DNA of 64,000 nucleotides from Rhodeus uyekii (taxonomy: Eukaryota; Chordata; Actinopteri; Cypriniformes; Acheilognathidae): the NCBI GenBank assembly GCA_037043235.1, contig JAWRVZ010000041.1, forward strand, positions 2,035,001 to 2,099,000. Reading direction: 5' to 3'. Below are positions 1-24,349 of this stretch, one piece after another. The notes below the pieces were generated by a model that was not told the origin of the DNA, did not search any database, and worked only from the letters and a program-made list of their open reading frames with translations. Made by a program: the position numbers and the translations under genes. Position 1 is the stretch's first letter. Each line of letters begins with the position of its first letter.

Positions 1-419
1 TCTCACCCCACTGAAAAAATGCATTGAAATAACAAATTGTCTGGGGTCTGGCCTACGGCTCTGGGGTCTTACCCAACAGTAAGCACAGGTCATCAGATTG
101 TAAACCATCAAGCCAAAGTTAATCCCTTTGTTTCTCCATGTTCCTCTCTAAATGGTGCTATAGATTAATTCACATAATCAGAATCTACCATTGCTTTACG
201 CTATGCAAGCATTATGGAGCATGTAAAATAAAGCAATAAGCCTTGAAAGGCATGCAAGATCTGATGTGCCTGAAACACCCTAAACCTTGGTAATCCGCTA
301 CAAGCCAAAGTCTCAAATGGCTTATTGCATTCAAAGAAAGAATCCAAAACTGATAAAAGATTAAATAATAATTTATTAATAATAAATTTAAAACACCCCA
401 TGTAGTTAAAACAAGGATT

Positions 420-423
<4 letters not shown>

Positions 424-452
<29 letters not shown>
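424..452. repeat. TA microsatellite
   Basis: A run of about 14 TA units. Confidence 0.95.
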
Positions 453-457
<5 letters not shown>

Positions 458-3400
458 CTATATGACCAATAACAGCAATAATATTTTGGACAAGTTTGAC
501 AATTTTTAAAGCAAAACAACCTTCTTAAGCTGTTTGAAGCTGAATGTTTTTAAAACAATGACTAAAACATAGCACATACAATCAAACTGTCAGAATACTA
601 ATATATACAGTACTAATATTTTGGGACAATTACTTTAAATATAATACTAAGAGGTCTCTTCTGAGACCTTCAAATATTAAACCTTTGTGTCACCAAACAA
701 ACATGAAGGGCTTAAAGGTGACCTTGCTGACATTTAGCTTGTTGACTAAAGCATATGCAACAGTTCACATTCCAAACCAACGTGGAACGGTCCATTGATG
801 GGATGAGATCAATAAAACCCAACAATAGGAGCACCAGGGGCACCTTGACCTTAAGAATAAACCTCCCCATCTGTCCCTCCCGAAGCGGCCGGTAGGAAGT
901 CAAAGGGCATAATGGACCAATCTCACCTTCACTAAAGGAGGGGTTTCTTCGTTCTTCCTTTAAAGGGGAAAGATGTAATTTAAGAACTAGTGGCGCCAAA
1001 CAAAACTGAAAAAAAGAAGAAAAACAGCCAAACAGCTTTGTACAGCTTGCCCATACCATTGGTTTTCAGGCCATTTAAGTCAACAACAAGCTGCAAAAAT
1101 GTGTCGTATAAAAAAAGTATTCACACATAATACAAAAAAAACATACTTTGCCTTCCAGTCTGAAAAAACATGGATAACTTTGAATAGACTGGAGTGAGTT
1201 GAGTTATTACCTTCTTAGACTAAATGGTTATGATTTATTAAAGGACTGAGCGTTTGCTGTGTGTGCAGAATAGCAGCACCACCTCTGCCGCAACAAACAA
1301 CAGCTGTTTCTGCTACAAATAGCCTTGCTGATTATGACCAACATATGTAAATTACATCTAGCAATGTCATACTAAATCTCTATGGTATATATTTAGTAGT
1401 CAGATGAGATACATAGCAGGGGCAGACTATGGCCATAGCACAGGACAGCCACAACAATACAGCCACAGACAAAAACCTAAAATATGTGCATTTAAGCGCA
1501 ATTAGAGCAAAATGGACTCTAACATGAGCAGTCCTGAGGATTACACGTATTTAATCGTCCTTGTACACGCTTGACTAACAAACAACCCCACTGTCATGGG
1601 AATTACATATCCAGCCATGGCAAGGAGCAAATGTAGGGCAAAAATAATAAGGTTTCTACTCGGTTTGCATTGCGGAGGTGGCGCTGTCTAGCGTACTATG
1701 TACTTAATCATTGTGCAAATATGCTTGAAGAAGCTAATGAGCAAAGACAATGATGCAAAATAAAGGAGACCGTTGCGCCATCCTTATCAGTCACAAATGC
1801 GTCTACTGTCTGTCAAAAAGACAACTATAACATTGAGCAGAATCCAAATAAATGCAACCACATGGAACATTCAAGACAAGCTAGTGAAGTTGTGATTCAC
1901 GGCTGTTGAAGGGTAAACATTGCAAAACAAAGACTTCACAGATACTGAGCAGTCTTTATCGCTTTCTTCGCTTTGGGACACACCTCCATGACAACAGACA
2001 CAGGTACAACACAGCCACTGTTCTCAACACTTGGCAGGAGCTGTTAACCTTATGCAAGGCCTTATTGTGCACATAATTCATTTTTTTTCAGCTCCCCGTC
2101 AGTCATCTGATTAGTCATACCATGTTTCTCCAGGTGGAAGCGAAGAAAGCAGAGAACCAATTACAGGCTTGTTAAGAGGTGACATTCCTCAAATTTTCAC
2201 CCTGAAGGCTTGTGGCAATTCCCCCTACTTTATGAAATTAAAAATATCTAATTGTGAAAGTGTTTTGCTCAGTCTGCTTGAGTTAATGAAAGGCTCAAGG
2301 TTTGATCTTTCCACCTATCCAACAGACAGCGAGATGGGGAAATTGATGTCTTTGAACACTTCACGTAGATTTGCCTGTCCCCATTTGAAGTCCCTCTTTG
2401 TGGTAGAAACCTCCAAAGAGTCCACTTAGCAAGCGCAAGAGAGTCATATTAGTCCCGCTGAGAACAGAGATCTGGTTCAAAGACACAGCGAGAGAGAGAG
2501 AGAAGCCAAAAGGAGACGGCCCCGTGTGCATCAGCCAGCCTTCTAAAATCTCCCCCCGCTCACAATGAGCGTAGATGCTTGAATGAGATTTGGTTCAGCC
2601 AAAGGAGAACCGTGAAAATCTATCTGCTGATATTTCAATCCTTGTCTCCAACACGAAACAAAGCTCTGCACAGAAATAAATGACGCAGAACTCAATCCAG
2701 ACTCCAGTGCTCTAGTTTTTCAAAAGCATTTGCCATTTTAAATATTGAGCAGCTTGTCATCCAGGGTTACGGTCATGAAGCAGGTGGAAAGGAAGCGGGA
2801 AGATCCCAAAGGATGGTGAAAACGTATGAGCCTGAGAGAAAGGGTTTGAAATTAAACTATTGTTAATAAGGAAAAGACATTTGGCGGGGTTGAGACCCAA
2901 CTGGATGAACGCAAGTGAGTGTTACAGTGTCAGGTGTAGAGGCAGATGGCTCTGTGCATCTGATAGAGTTTGCCAGCAGCCTCGCTTGCTTTCCCATGGG
3001 CCTTTGCATTAGACAGAAAAGAGGGAAAGGTCCAAGATGGATGAGTTATTATGAGGGTGAGGCTGCAAGTTATTAAATATGATATAAAGATGTTAAATAT
3101 GTGACGCAAATGAGGAAATATAAAGGAACACGTGTCTTACATAAATATACTCGAGCGTTACTCATGTCACAACAAACCTGTATGACTTTCTTTTATGAAA
3201 CAGAAAAAAACAAAAGAAGATATTTTGAAGAAAGTTTGAACTGTTTTGGTTTATTCAATGAAAGTCAAAAGGGTCCAAAACAACATGTGTTGTTCTGTGT
3301 TCCATAGAAGAAAGAAAGTCATAGAGGTTTGTAATGATACGATATACATATAAAATGAACAGAAGTATTTTGGTAATTTAATTACCGAACTATTAAGGAC

Positions 3401-6400
3401 CATTAAGGTTTTCAGTACAAGCCTTGGCCTTGTATATAGCAGGCAGTTCCCTCTGTCTCCATGTCAATGATTTAAACAGTTCTGCTAAAGTCACATTACT
3501 GCAATACAACACCTATAGCCTGACATTTAAGTTCTGAGATAACATCCACGCTTCACAGCAAACCCTGAAATGAAACAACAGAAACAAAACACATCAATGA
3601 TCATGAACTTGTTTTTCTAGTCTACTAGCCACACAATGTCTTGGATTCAGAGATCCAGGGTGCTAAGGCAAGGTGATTCTGCCAGGAATGTCAGGAAAGC
3701 CACTCAAGCAGAAGTGAGAAGGGAAGTCTGAGTTGGCATCAGCTCTTTAGGGTTGTCCTGCACAATAAGGATGAAATGGTTTACTCTATATCGACCTGAA
3801 AACCGAATCCCCAAACCTCCAGGCTGCGGAAGCGTCATAGGAAGAGACACCATTGTGTGGACACCTTCAAAAAGACCCATGAAAGAGAATGGGAGGAGGA
3901 AGAAAATAGCTGTGAACTCAATGGCCGACCAATAGGAAACGTTTTCTTGCAACAAAAGCTTCCATTGGGACAGGAACATTAAAATTACATGTATCAGAAA
4001 GAATGGACAAAGCTTTAGACAAAAAATTCAGGAAAACACTAACAAATGTTGCCCTAAATGCCGTCACGATATGGTAGCCTTGGTAGAAGGTACATTTTGA
4101 AAGTTTCAAAATTGACGTGAGCAACCGCTGCTGAACATACAACTGACTACATTAAACCAATTATATTGTTCATCTTAACAAGAGGAGCGCAGGTTATGCA
4201 GGGTGCTGGATGGAAGGTGGAGTCGGTGGTCCCATTCAAGACGTCACTCTCTTGCTCACAAAGGTTCTGGAGCAAACAGACATTAAAAATGGAGTATCCA
4301 AGGTCACTTTCGGCCAAACTGGAGTGCCGTTGATGGAGTGGTGCAGTGATCCTTTCCTGTACCCATGCAGGGAAGCTGAGAAAGGTCTGGCTATTGATTC
4401 CTCAGGCAACAGATGGCCATAGCTAATCCCTGTCTGTGTCCATGCATTCTCCTGATGCTATCCATCGGTAAAAAAAAACACCAGCAAATTAACAATGTAT
4501 CCTTTGTGATCATCTTCTGAGACGCCACTTCAAGAGAACAGATTTCTCTGCTAGAAGACAGTGTGAATGCTTTTTATGGTCTCCAGCTGATGTAACCAAT
4601 CATTTTTTCTTTGAGAACATAATCTTTCACCAAATCAATGAACAAACAGGGTCTTGCATGGACGTGAGTGACTATTTTAGGAGTTTACAGACATGCAAAA
4701 AGATTAGGAACTAGAACATCCGATTTGAGTCTCGAGATAATAAATACTTCCTATCTAGAGAAGCAAAAGACAAACTCTTTCAGAAAGAGGTCACACTTGG
4801 GGCAGGGGCTGTTTAGTCTTCAAATTAAGCCATTTGGATCTTGTTCCCCGAGGTGTTCTCAACTCCTGACCTTGATTTGGTAAACTTGAAACACATCCGA
4901 ACTTATTTCCTTTCCATTATCTGTGAATTATGCAAACTATGCACATAATCTGCCCCACCGTGCAGGATCTGGGCACTCAAATATGCTCTGATTGTTTATC
5001 GTCCCTAGGGAACCAGAGATGCACGGAGGAAACAACTCATACTGAGCAGTCTTCCCATGGAGCCAGACACACAAACATACACAACGACCCACACCGGACT
5101 CACACAGACGCCTGTGAACAATGAAAAAGGGGAGGAATCTTCTGATTTGCTTTCTAGGGTCAACGGGGTCTCACAAGAATTAGATAACTCAATCAACAGT
5201 CAATCAAGGGCTAGCTCAAACTCAGCTGCATCTAATATAATTCGCTAAATCGCATTGCACTAAACCTTTTGAAAACATCTGCTGATCCTTCTCTAAGATC
5301 TTGAGGTTGGTCAAAGGCCCGAGGGATTGAAGAAAGGACTGGAGACTTAATTAGCCTGACCGCACTATGTCAGGCAAGCCGAAAAGTCCCACAGGGTTCA
5401 CATGAAGAGTCCCTCAGTGCTGACAGGTGCCCGCCATGACACAGAGAGAGGGGAAATTAATCCGCTAACACAAACAAATCGCCCTCAGGCCTGTTTTCTG
5501 TCAGGGGTAGCGACACAAAGACCATTGATTTGAACTCTCTGAGCGCGCAGAAAGTGTTTTTGACGGGTTCCCTGCTGTCAGACATTCGGGGTGTTTGACT
5601 TCTAATCCACCCTGAGGGGGTTTCAAATAACCACACAAAGCAGCATGACTATTCATTCAGCGGTTTAAAGCAGTATATCACCATTTAAGTAAGAATACAA
5701 ACATTTCACAGAAACATTCTTATAGCTGAAACCAACAGGACACAGATGAGTTCCATGGTTGGCCCCAAGCCCTGCTCTCAAGAGAAGTGTTTCAGACTAA
5801 ATTTAGCTAGGCTGAACATAATTACATTGGAGTTTTGATAATTAAATTACAATAAAATATATGGCAGCTCATTCGATGAGCATTCACAGCCATCTGCACC
5901 TCATTTGACATGCAACAAGACATTTGGGCGGATGTCTGTAGTCTCCATTTGATGAAGACATTTCATTTACATGCCACTCAGATTCTAGCAGATGAGAACA
6001 AAGTATTTGCCCGAATTTGAATAATGGATGCACCTAAAACAAAGACAGCGGAGCTACAAAGGGTTTCAGCCTGCAGAGAACACAAACCCCTCCAATTTGG
6101 GCATCAAAAACTCCAAACCCAGGAGAGAAAATAAAACCGCAGATTTACTGGGTGGATTGCCAAGATGTTCGAAGCAACAGCTGGCTGCCAAGGTTACTGC
6201 TGAAGGAACAAAAAAAAAAAACTATTTCTCTTTAAAGCGTTACAAATTAAGCGAGACTAATCCATTTTGGACCGTTGCAGGGTTTTCAACACCATTGAAT
6301 AATGAGTACTTTCGGATGATCTCTCTCAGGATGAAGACCAGTGACAGAATGAGCATTAACATTATTAGATTGAAGATAATCATTTGTACTTAAATGGTAC

Positions 6401-7002
6401 TGACGGATTTCCTATTGACAAACACAAAACTAATTGGTTTCAAATTGAAGACTTATCATATAAGTTGTAGACAATTTGCAAAAATTATAAAAGATCTTTG
6501 AGACCACGAGACTTTGAAGGAATGTTTTCTCACAAAAACAATCGACCCTCACGTCCAGAAACCAGACTTACTTTCTTCTACTGGAGACAAAAGGAGATAT
6601 TTTGAAGAATGCCTTTTCCATGTAACAACAATGACAGCACAAAAATCACCATAAAATTACCATAAAAATAGTCTTCAAGACTTGTGCACTATTTTCCCAA
6701 GCCGTCTGAAGCCCTATGACACCTATGTGCAAGGAAAAAACTAAATCATTATTCTAAAAAGTCATTATTCACTGAAGATTGGGACATCTGCCCAAGAGTT
6801 TGTGAGTGAAGTAGCCATACCCAATTTGTGAATAACCGATTCATCTGAGTGTGGGTTTTATTGTTGTTGTTGTTTTTTTGCAGAAATTATACATAATCTG
6901 AATCGTTAGCAAGTGTGCAGTATAATTTCAATTCCATACATACTAACATTCCTCACGCTTAAATGTTTACATCTTTCAACATTTTTTTTCTAAATTGACT
7001 TC

Positions 7003-7156
7003 CCTGCAGCTCCAACAGTAGAGCTTGGCGCTTGTAACGCAAAGGTCATGGGTTCGATTCTCAGAGAAAGCAAGACATTTTTCGAATGTCAATGTGTTGC
7101 TTGAATGCACTGTAGGTCGCTTTGGATAAAAGCCTCTGCCAAATACATAAATGTAA
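7003..7156 (+). repeat. tRNA-derived SINE, copy 1
   Basis: The head has A-box-like GTAGAGCTTGGCGC and B-box GGTTCGATTC, followed by a core and the tail TCGCTTTGGATAAAAGC-CTCTGCC. It has the arrangement of cyprinid tRNA-derived SINEs. The tRNA part is degenerate and does not fold into a functional tRNA. Confidence 0.7.
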
Positions 7157-8004
7157 TCTAATGGTTCCTCAACATTATGGGTACGCAAATGATGTCTGGT
7201 TCCACAATTTGAACCATAAACAGTTGGCTTATTGTTTCATGAAACTGATTATTTTGATTTGACATACTGCTTTCTGCTTACTATTGTAGGGAAGAACGCA
7301 TTTACGAAACAGTGGAATGATTCGTTAAAGAATCAGATTAATCAGATTCTGGAGATCCGATTCAGAACCGATTCCATAGAAGCGTTTAACTAAACCGAAT
7401 GAAGAGTGAATAGCGACTTAAATTTCGGCCTGTTGTTAACACAAAACTATCACATGGCTTCACGAGACTTGGAATATATAAAACGACTCGTTTGAATTAT
7501 ATTTGTGTTTCGCGTAAGAAAGTCATAAGGGTTTGAAACGAAGAGACTTAAGAGACTTAATTAAGATGTGTGCTGAACTGTCGATGTAACAAGTTTTAAA
7601 GTGAAGAGAAAACAACAACGTGGTTGAATATCGAATATTTTCACACAGATGTCAGATGTACAACAACTGGAGTGCAAAAACATAGTTATCCAGGTACTCA
7701 TCCCCCCATTCCCAAACACTGGATTAAATAACGCTACTAACCGCCTGCTGTTATGTGCATCAGCAACGGCACTCATATTAAAATCCAGATTAATTGTCCG
7801 TATCTACAACAAAGGAATTTTATATTTCCCGCTGCTTTCCTATAAAGCATCTATTGTTAACACCAAAAACACACGCGCGCTGTGGAGCCCAATGGATGCG
7901 TATGGACGAAACACATTGAGCTCCGCGGAGTTCACCTTTAAGAAAAAGTTTCTTTCGGAACAAGTTCAAATACAAGAGACAAACTCAATCGTTAGTCATC
8001 TTAC

Positions 8005-8250
8005 CTCGCCAAGAACGAAACGACAATCCCATTGTATGTGAAAATTACACAAAGCAACGATTCCTTGCGTCAATGCACGCGTTATTTCCCAAAGAGACGC
8101 GCCTTCCACAATAGAAGCGCAACAACTCAACAGATCTCAGGACACAGCGAGTGGCTGACTGACAGCCCCACCGGCACAAACCCCGCCTCTTCTACACGCT
8201 GATTCGCTGTGGCGTAGACAGAACTCCTCCTCCTGTGATAGAGGATTGTA
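8005..8250 (-). promoter_or_regulatory. Promoter-like segment with candidate first exon
   Basis: Read on the minus strand, 8120-8250 is GC-richer than its surroundings, with GGCGGGG, GAATCAGCG and a GATTGACAG box like those of TATA-less vertebrate promoters. Downstream, an ATG in good context (ACAATGG, 8030-8032) starts MGLSFRSWR and meets a strong donor, CGAG then GTAAGA, at 8005/8004. No matching downstream exon was found in 1-8000, so the gene, if real, extends past the left edge. Gene identity unknown. Confidence 0.35.
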
Positions 8251-9757
8251 ATTTGCTAACCAAACTGTCAATCACGCCCTTAGACTTTAAAGGGGCTGTT
8301 TAGAACGATGTTGTGAGACTCATTTATGTAGCCTTATGATGGGTTTATTACATCTAGCATGTAAATAAGGAAAATATATTTTTTAACGATGATAAATAAA
8401 GTTCTACTTTTTAAATAACATTTTTATTTGCATGTATTTATAAGTTAACCATAAATTAATCCACGAAATTGTCAGTGCAACAAACTCATTGTATTCACAA
8501 GTACATTAGTCATACAACATGACAATTAATAGTGTTATAGTAATGTTCAAATAATTGCAAAAAAAAAAAACAAGCAAAATGCTTTGACTTGGTCACACTA
8601 CATCCTGGTGGTCATTTTAAAAACGTTTTGTTTTGGAGACATTATTTTTCCCCCACCAGAGATAATTATTACCCATCAAAAACACATTTAGAGGTATAAA
8701 TAATTTTAATGAGGATTTGGTATAGTGAGGGTTTGGCAACATTTTGCAAAATACAGTATGGACAGAATTAATTTAGAGTTTATTAATAAATACTACAGTG
8801 TTTACTTTACATCTAATTTAAAGTAAATAGCCAGTAAAATAAAATAAAACAAATCATAATTATGTAACAATAAGTGATGGGCTGGGTATGTTTTTATTAT
8901 TAGCATAATAAAATTGTTACATTTTCTTTTTACTATTATGACATCAACAGATTGAATAGTAACAATTTTACAATAAACATTTACACAAAAGCCTACCTTT
9001 GGTGAATTTCTTTCAGTTCTTTAGACACCATACCTAAAAAGGCACTCAAAAATTTGTATTTGAATCAAACATTAACATAGCTTTTGTAGGCGAATGCATG
9101 TAAGAGTGGCTTAATTAGTCATAACTAAAATATTTCTAGTTAACGCACTAGTAAAATGTCAAGTTATATTTAGATCTGACGGGAGCTACCCTGCGATATG
9201 TGTCATGTTATAGCTTGACAAGGGTTGTGTTTCCAAGACTGTAAAGTGCTTTTACATTGACCTACATTTATTACGTTTTCTTTACCGATTGGCTTGAAGG
9301 AATCACACTGACACTTATGTGGGTTCAGTTTTATTTTGTGCAAAATACTGAGCAATGTAAGAGTGAGAATAACAAAACAGTACTTTATGGTCACACAAAC
9401 ACATTAATAATCCCTTCAGTGGCATACATGCTCCATGATATTGAGTTACATACTGGTTTTCTCAGATGTAAAGCTTATTACAATAGAGTCTTAAGATTAT
9501 AAAAGAGAGTGTCATGCAAGTCTTTACTCATGACAGTCTTGTTATTATTTCCTGAATCAGCAGGATTGGTGTTTCTGGGCCAGATGATTCTGTTGTTAGC
9601 TCTAAATGAGTGTGCACAGAGGTGCATTTTTATTGTACAGTACATGGGGTTGACCCTTCCGCTGTGCTTTTGCCACGTAAGCAGGACAAGGGCTCCATCT
9701 GGAGTTGGGCAATGGTAATTTCAAACTTCTATTGTTTGTCTGCATTGTAGTCTATAG

Positions 9758-9850
9758 CAGTGGTCCTCAACTCCCGTTTCGTCCGCGGGACCGGTACCGG
9801 GCTGCGGCCCAGGGGAACGATTTCGCGGACCGGTCCGTGGATCAAATAGT
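9758..9850 (+). mobile_element. hAT/Charlie-like terminal fragment
   Basis: CAGTGGTCCTCAACTCCCG followed by CGGGACCGGTACCGGGCTGC and CGGACCGGTCCGTGGATCAA is typical of hAT-family 5' ends with GC-rich subterminal repeats. No opposite terminus is seen. Confidence 0.5.
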
Positions 9851-10829
9851 ATGAATGACAGAATGACAGTTTTGCATTAAACTTTCTATGTTGATATAGA
9901 GAAGAATACAACTGAAATACAATAATACACGTACAGCACAGTAAATGTACAGCAGATAAATGGCGAGATGTCCAAAACGATCCCATCCATGAAATTATCC
10001 ATCTTGCCAATGATTAGACAGGGTACATGTCCAAAATAACCATCTTATCCATGGAGTGGGAGTGCTACCTGTCCCCTGCTGGTTTTGAGTGGTAACCCTG
10101 CATTTCAATTAAAAAAGAAGAAGCAATCAACTTGCCATTAAAAAAGGAAACGTAATTGTTCACTTGTTTTTCATGGTCATCTGTGTCATATCATATAATC
10201 TTTCAAATACTGAATTTTAAGCAAATTTTTAACTCTAAAGGGAAATACTGGCCTAATTTTGAAAGCTGTGTTTAGGGCACAACACAGCTGTCAAGCATGG
10301 GGATCAATTTCCCCCGTTATCCCCATGAGATACTGCCATTATTGCAGCCTGGAGTATTTGTCAGTGTAATAAAGGCCCTATCATTTCATGATTAATAACT
10401 GCAGCATAAAAATATCTAATGCAATTACAGACACTGTGTTTTTCTTTCTTTTCAAGCAGAATTGCAGATGTCCCACAAATAAAATGTATACAATTCCAGT
10501 AGCTCTTTATCCAGTAGCCTGTACAACATTCACATACTATATTAGATGTGTTATCATTCATAGCAATTGCTCAATGAACAGTAAACCATAAAATCTTGCA
10601 CTGTGGGGTACTGAATCATCCGAACTGTGCACATACCCAACAGATGGAGCTATTTGCTAATCACATCACTTTTTGGCAGGTCACGTAGTCTGGCCTGTTA
10701 TATGAATATGGCACGAGTTATCCATATGACAACATGTCAGTGTCCCCAAAGAACAGCCATTGTGTTATATTTGATCAAATAATAAAAAAATGACCAATTC
10801 ATTTGAATTATTTATTCCTATAAATAATT

Positions 10830-11055
10830 TATTTATTATTAAACCTACAGTGTCACACGATCCTTCAGAAATGATGCTGATTTGGTGCTCAAGAAACTAT
10901 GTATTATTATTATCAATGTTAAAAAGTGTTGTGCTGCTTAATATTTTAATGGAAACCATAATGGGTTTCAAGGATTTTTTAATGAATAGAAAGTTCAAAA
11001 GAACAGCATTTATGCGTAAATGTAATTTTTGGTCTATTTAATATGTCGTAAGTAA
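10830..11055 (+). repeat. Interspersed repeat family B, copy 1
   Basis: Shares CTCAAGAAAC, TATCAATGTT, GTGCTGCTTAATATTTT and AAAAGTTCAAAAGAACAGC-type blocks with copies at 40187-40425, 42215-42660 (split by a SINE) and, inverted, 50245-50700. Non-coding. Confidence 0.6.
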
Positions 11056-11082
11056 ATTAAAGTATTACGTTTCTGTAACAAT

Positions 11083-11204
11083 GTTTTTACATTTTATGCA
11101 TTTGGCAGACGCTTTTACACATTGAATCAGTTCTTGTTTTCCCTGGGTTCAAACCCATGACCTTGGTGTTGTAAGCACCAATGCTCTACAGATTGAGCTA
11201 CAGG
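11083..11204 (-). repeat. tRNA-derived SINE, copy 2
   Basis: Reverse orientation: GTAGCTCAATCTGTAGAGCA head, GGTTTGAACCC B-box-like motif, and AAAAGCGTCTGCCAAATGC tail. It lies immediately downstream of the spectrin-repeat gene's stop. Confidence 0.7.
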
Positions 11205-11257
11205 AAAGTTTGACAACGTCTGACCTTTTGTGTATACAGGCATTATATTGGTGCAAA

Positions 11258-23962
<12,705 letters not shown>

Positions 23963-24180
23963 CTGAATGAGGAGCAAATTACCATAAAACAATAAAAAAT
24001 CATTCTCATTGTTTAAAAGAATCCTTCTTCTGGTACATCTGATGAAATTACAAGCCTGAAGTCAACCAAGTCAGTTAACAGTCATTGAAGTTCAAATCTC
24101 CAGTTCTGAGACACTTTTGAGATGCAGACAGCAAGAACTGTGGAGAACGTGACTCTTGCAAAGCCTCACTTCTGCACAGA

Positions 24181-24345
24181 CTATGAGAAAGCGAGAGGGG
24201 GGGTGAGGGAGGAGAAGAGTAGGGGAGAGTTGAGTAGAAACAGGGTGAGGTCATCACACTCAGTCACGGCTCCATTTGGAAGGAGAAAAAGCTGTAAACC
24301 CAGGCTGTAAAAGCTTCCTCTCAAAATAAGAATTTGTGAGAAGAT
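24181..24345. promoter_or_regulatory. Promoter-like segment, copy 1 of a local duplication
   Basis: It lies 220-380 bp upstream of the first coding exon of the spectrin-repeat gene. It shares GGTGAGGTCATCA (24244-24256) and GCTGTAAAAGCTTCCTC (24304-24320), in the same order and similar spacing, with 27213-27279. Read on the minus strand it carries TGATGACCTCACC, a half-site-like motif. A probable transcription start region for the minus-strand gene. Confidence 0.4.
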
Positions 24346-24349
24346 AAGA

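Larger units (their letters stand above)
1..8000. other. No confident gene; possible intron with conserved-looking blocks
   Basis: Open frames here are short and lack splice support or familiar motifs. GC-richer, low-repeat blocks at about 700-1020, 2430-2560, 5300-5640 and 5780-6000 stand out from the AT-rich background and could be conserved non-coding elements. Also present are a TA microsatellite (424-452), a SINE (7003-7156), and fragments of the 'agatattttgaagaa' interspersed family (3160-3330, 6545-6625). Confidence 0.4.
8260..11080. other. Intergenic, AT-rich, repeat-bearing
   Basis: No gene recognised. It holds a hAT-type terminus (9758-9850), an interspersed repeat copy (10830-11055), and plain AT-rich DNA. 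The spectrin-repeat gene may have 3' UTR or one further exon here, but no acceptor followed by a convincing frame was found. Confidence 0.4.

Noticed and set aside
3704..4142. Overlapping minus-strand ORFs with hydrophobic stretches
   Set aside because: No acceptor/donor pair keeps a frame across them and no family motif was seen.
6028..6393. 121-codon plus-strand ORF
   Set aside because: Basic, Asn/Lys-rich with no recognisable motif, no splice or promoter support and ordinary AT-rich composition; likely chance.
7003..7156. Possible tRNA gene (B box GGTTCGATTC)
   Set aside because: The acceptor and anticodon arms do not pair, and the sequence continues into the shared SINE core and tail found at three other places.
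7649..8041. 130-codon plus-strand ORF
   Set aside because: It overlaps the candidate minus-strand first exon and has no recognisable domain; likely chance.
9729..10010. 93-codon minus-strand ORF
   Set aside because: Its C-terminal part is the hAT terminal fragment; no transposase motif was seen.
24075..24257. 60-codon minus-strand ORF (MMTSP start) as a coding first exon of the spectrin-repeat gene
   Set aside because: Its possible donor (GTGAGG near 24166) leaves a phase that would create an immediate stop in the 23962 exon. The MMTSP similarity to the 27.2-kb copy is better explained by DNA duplication.
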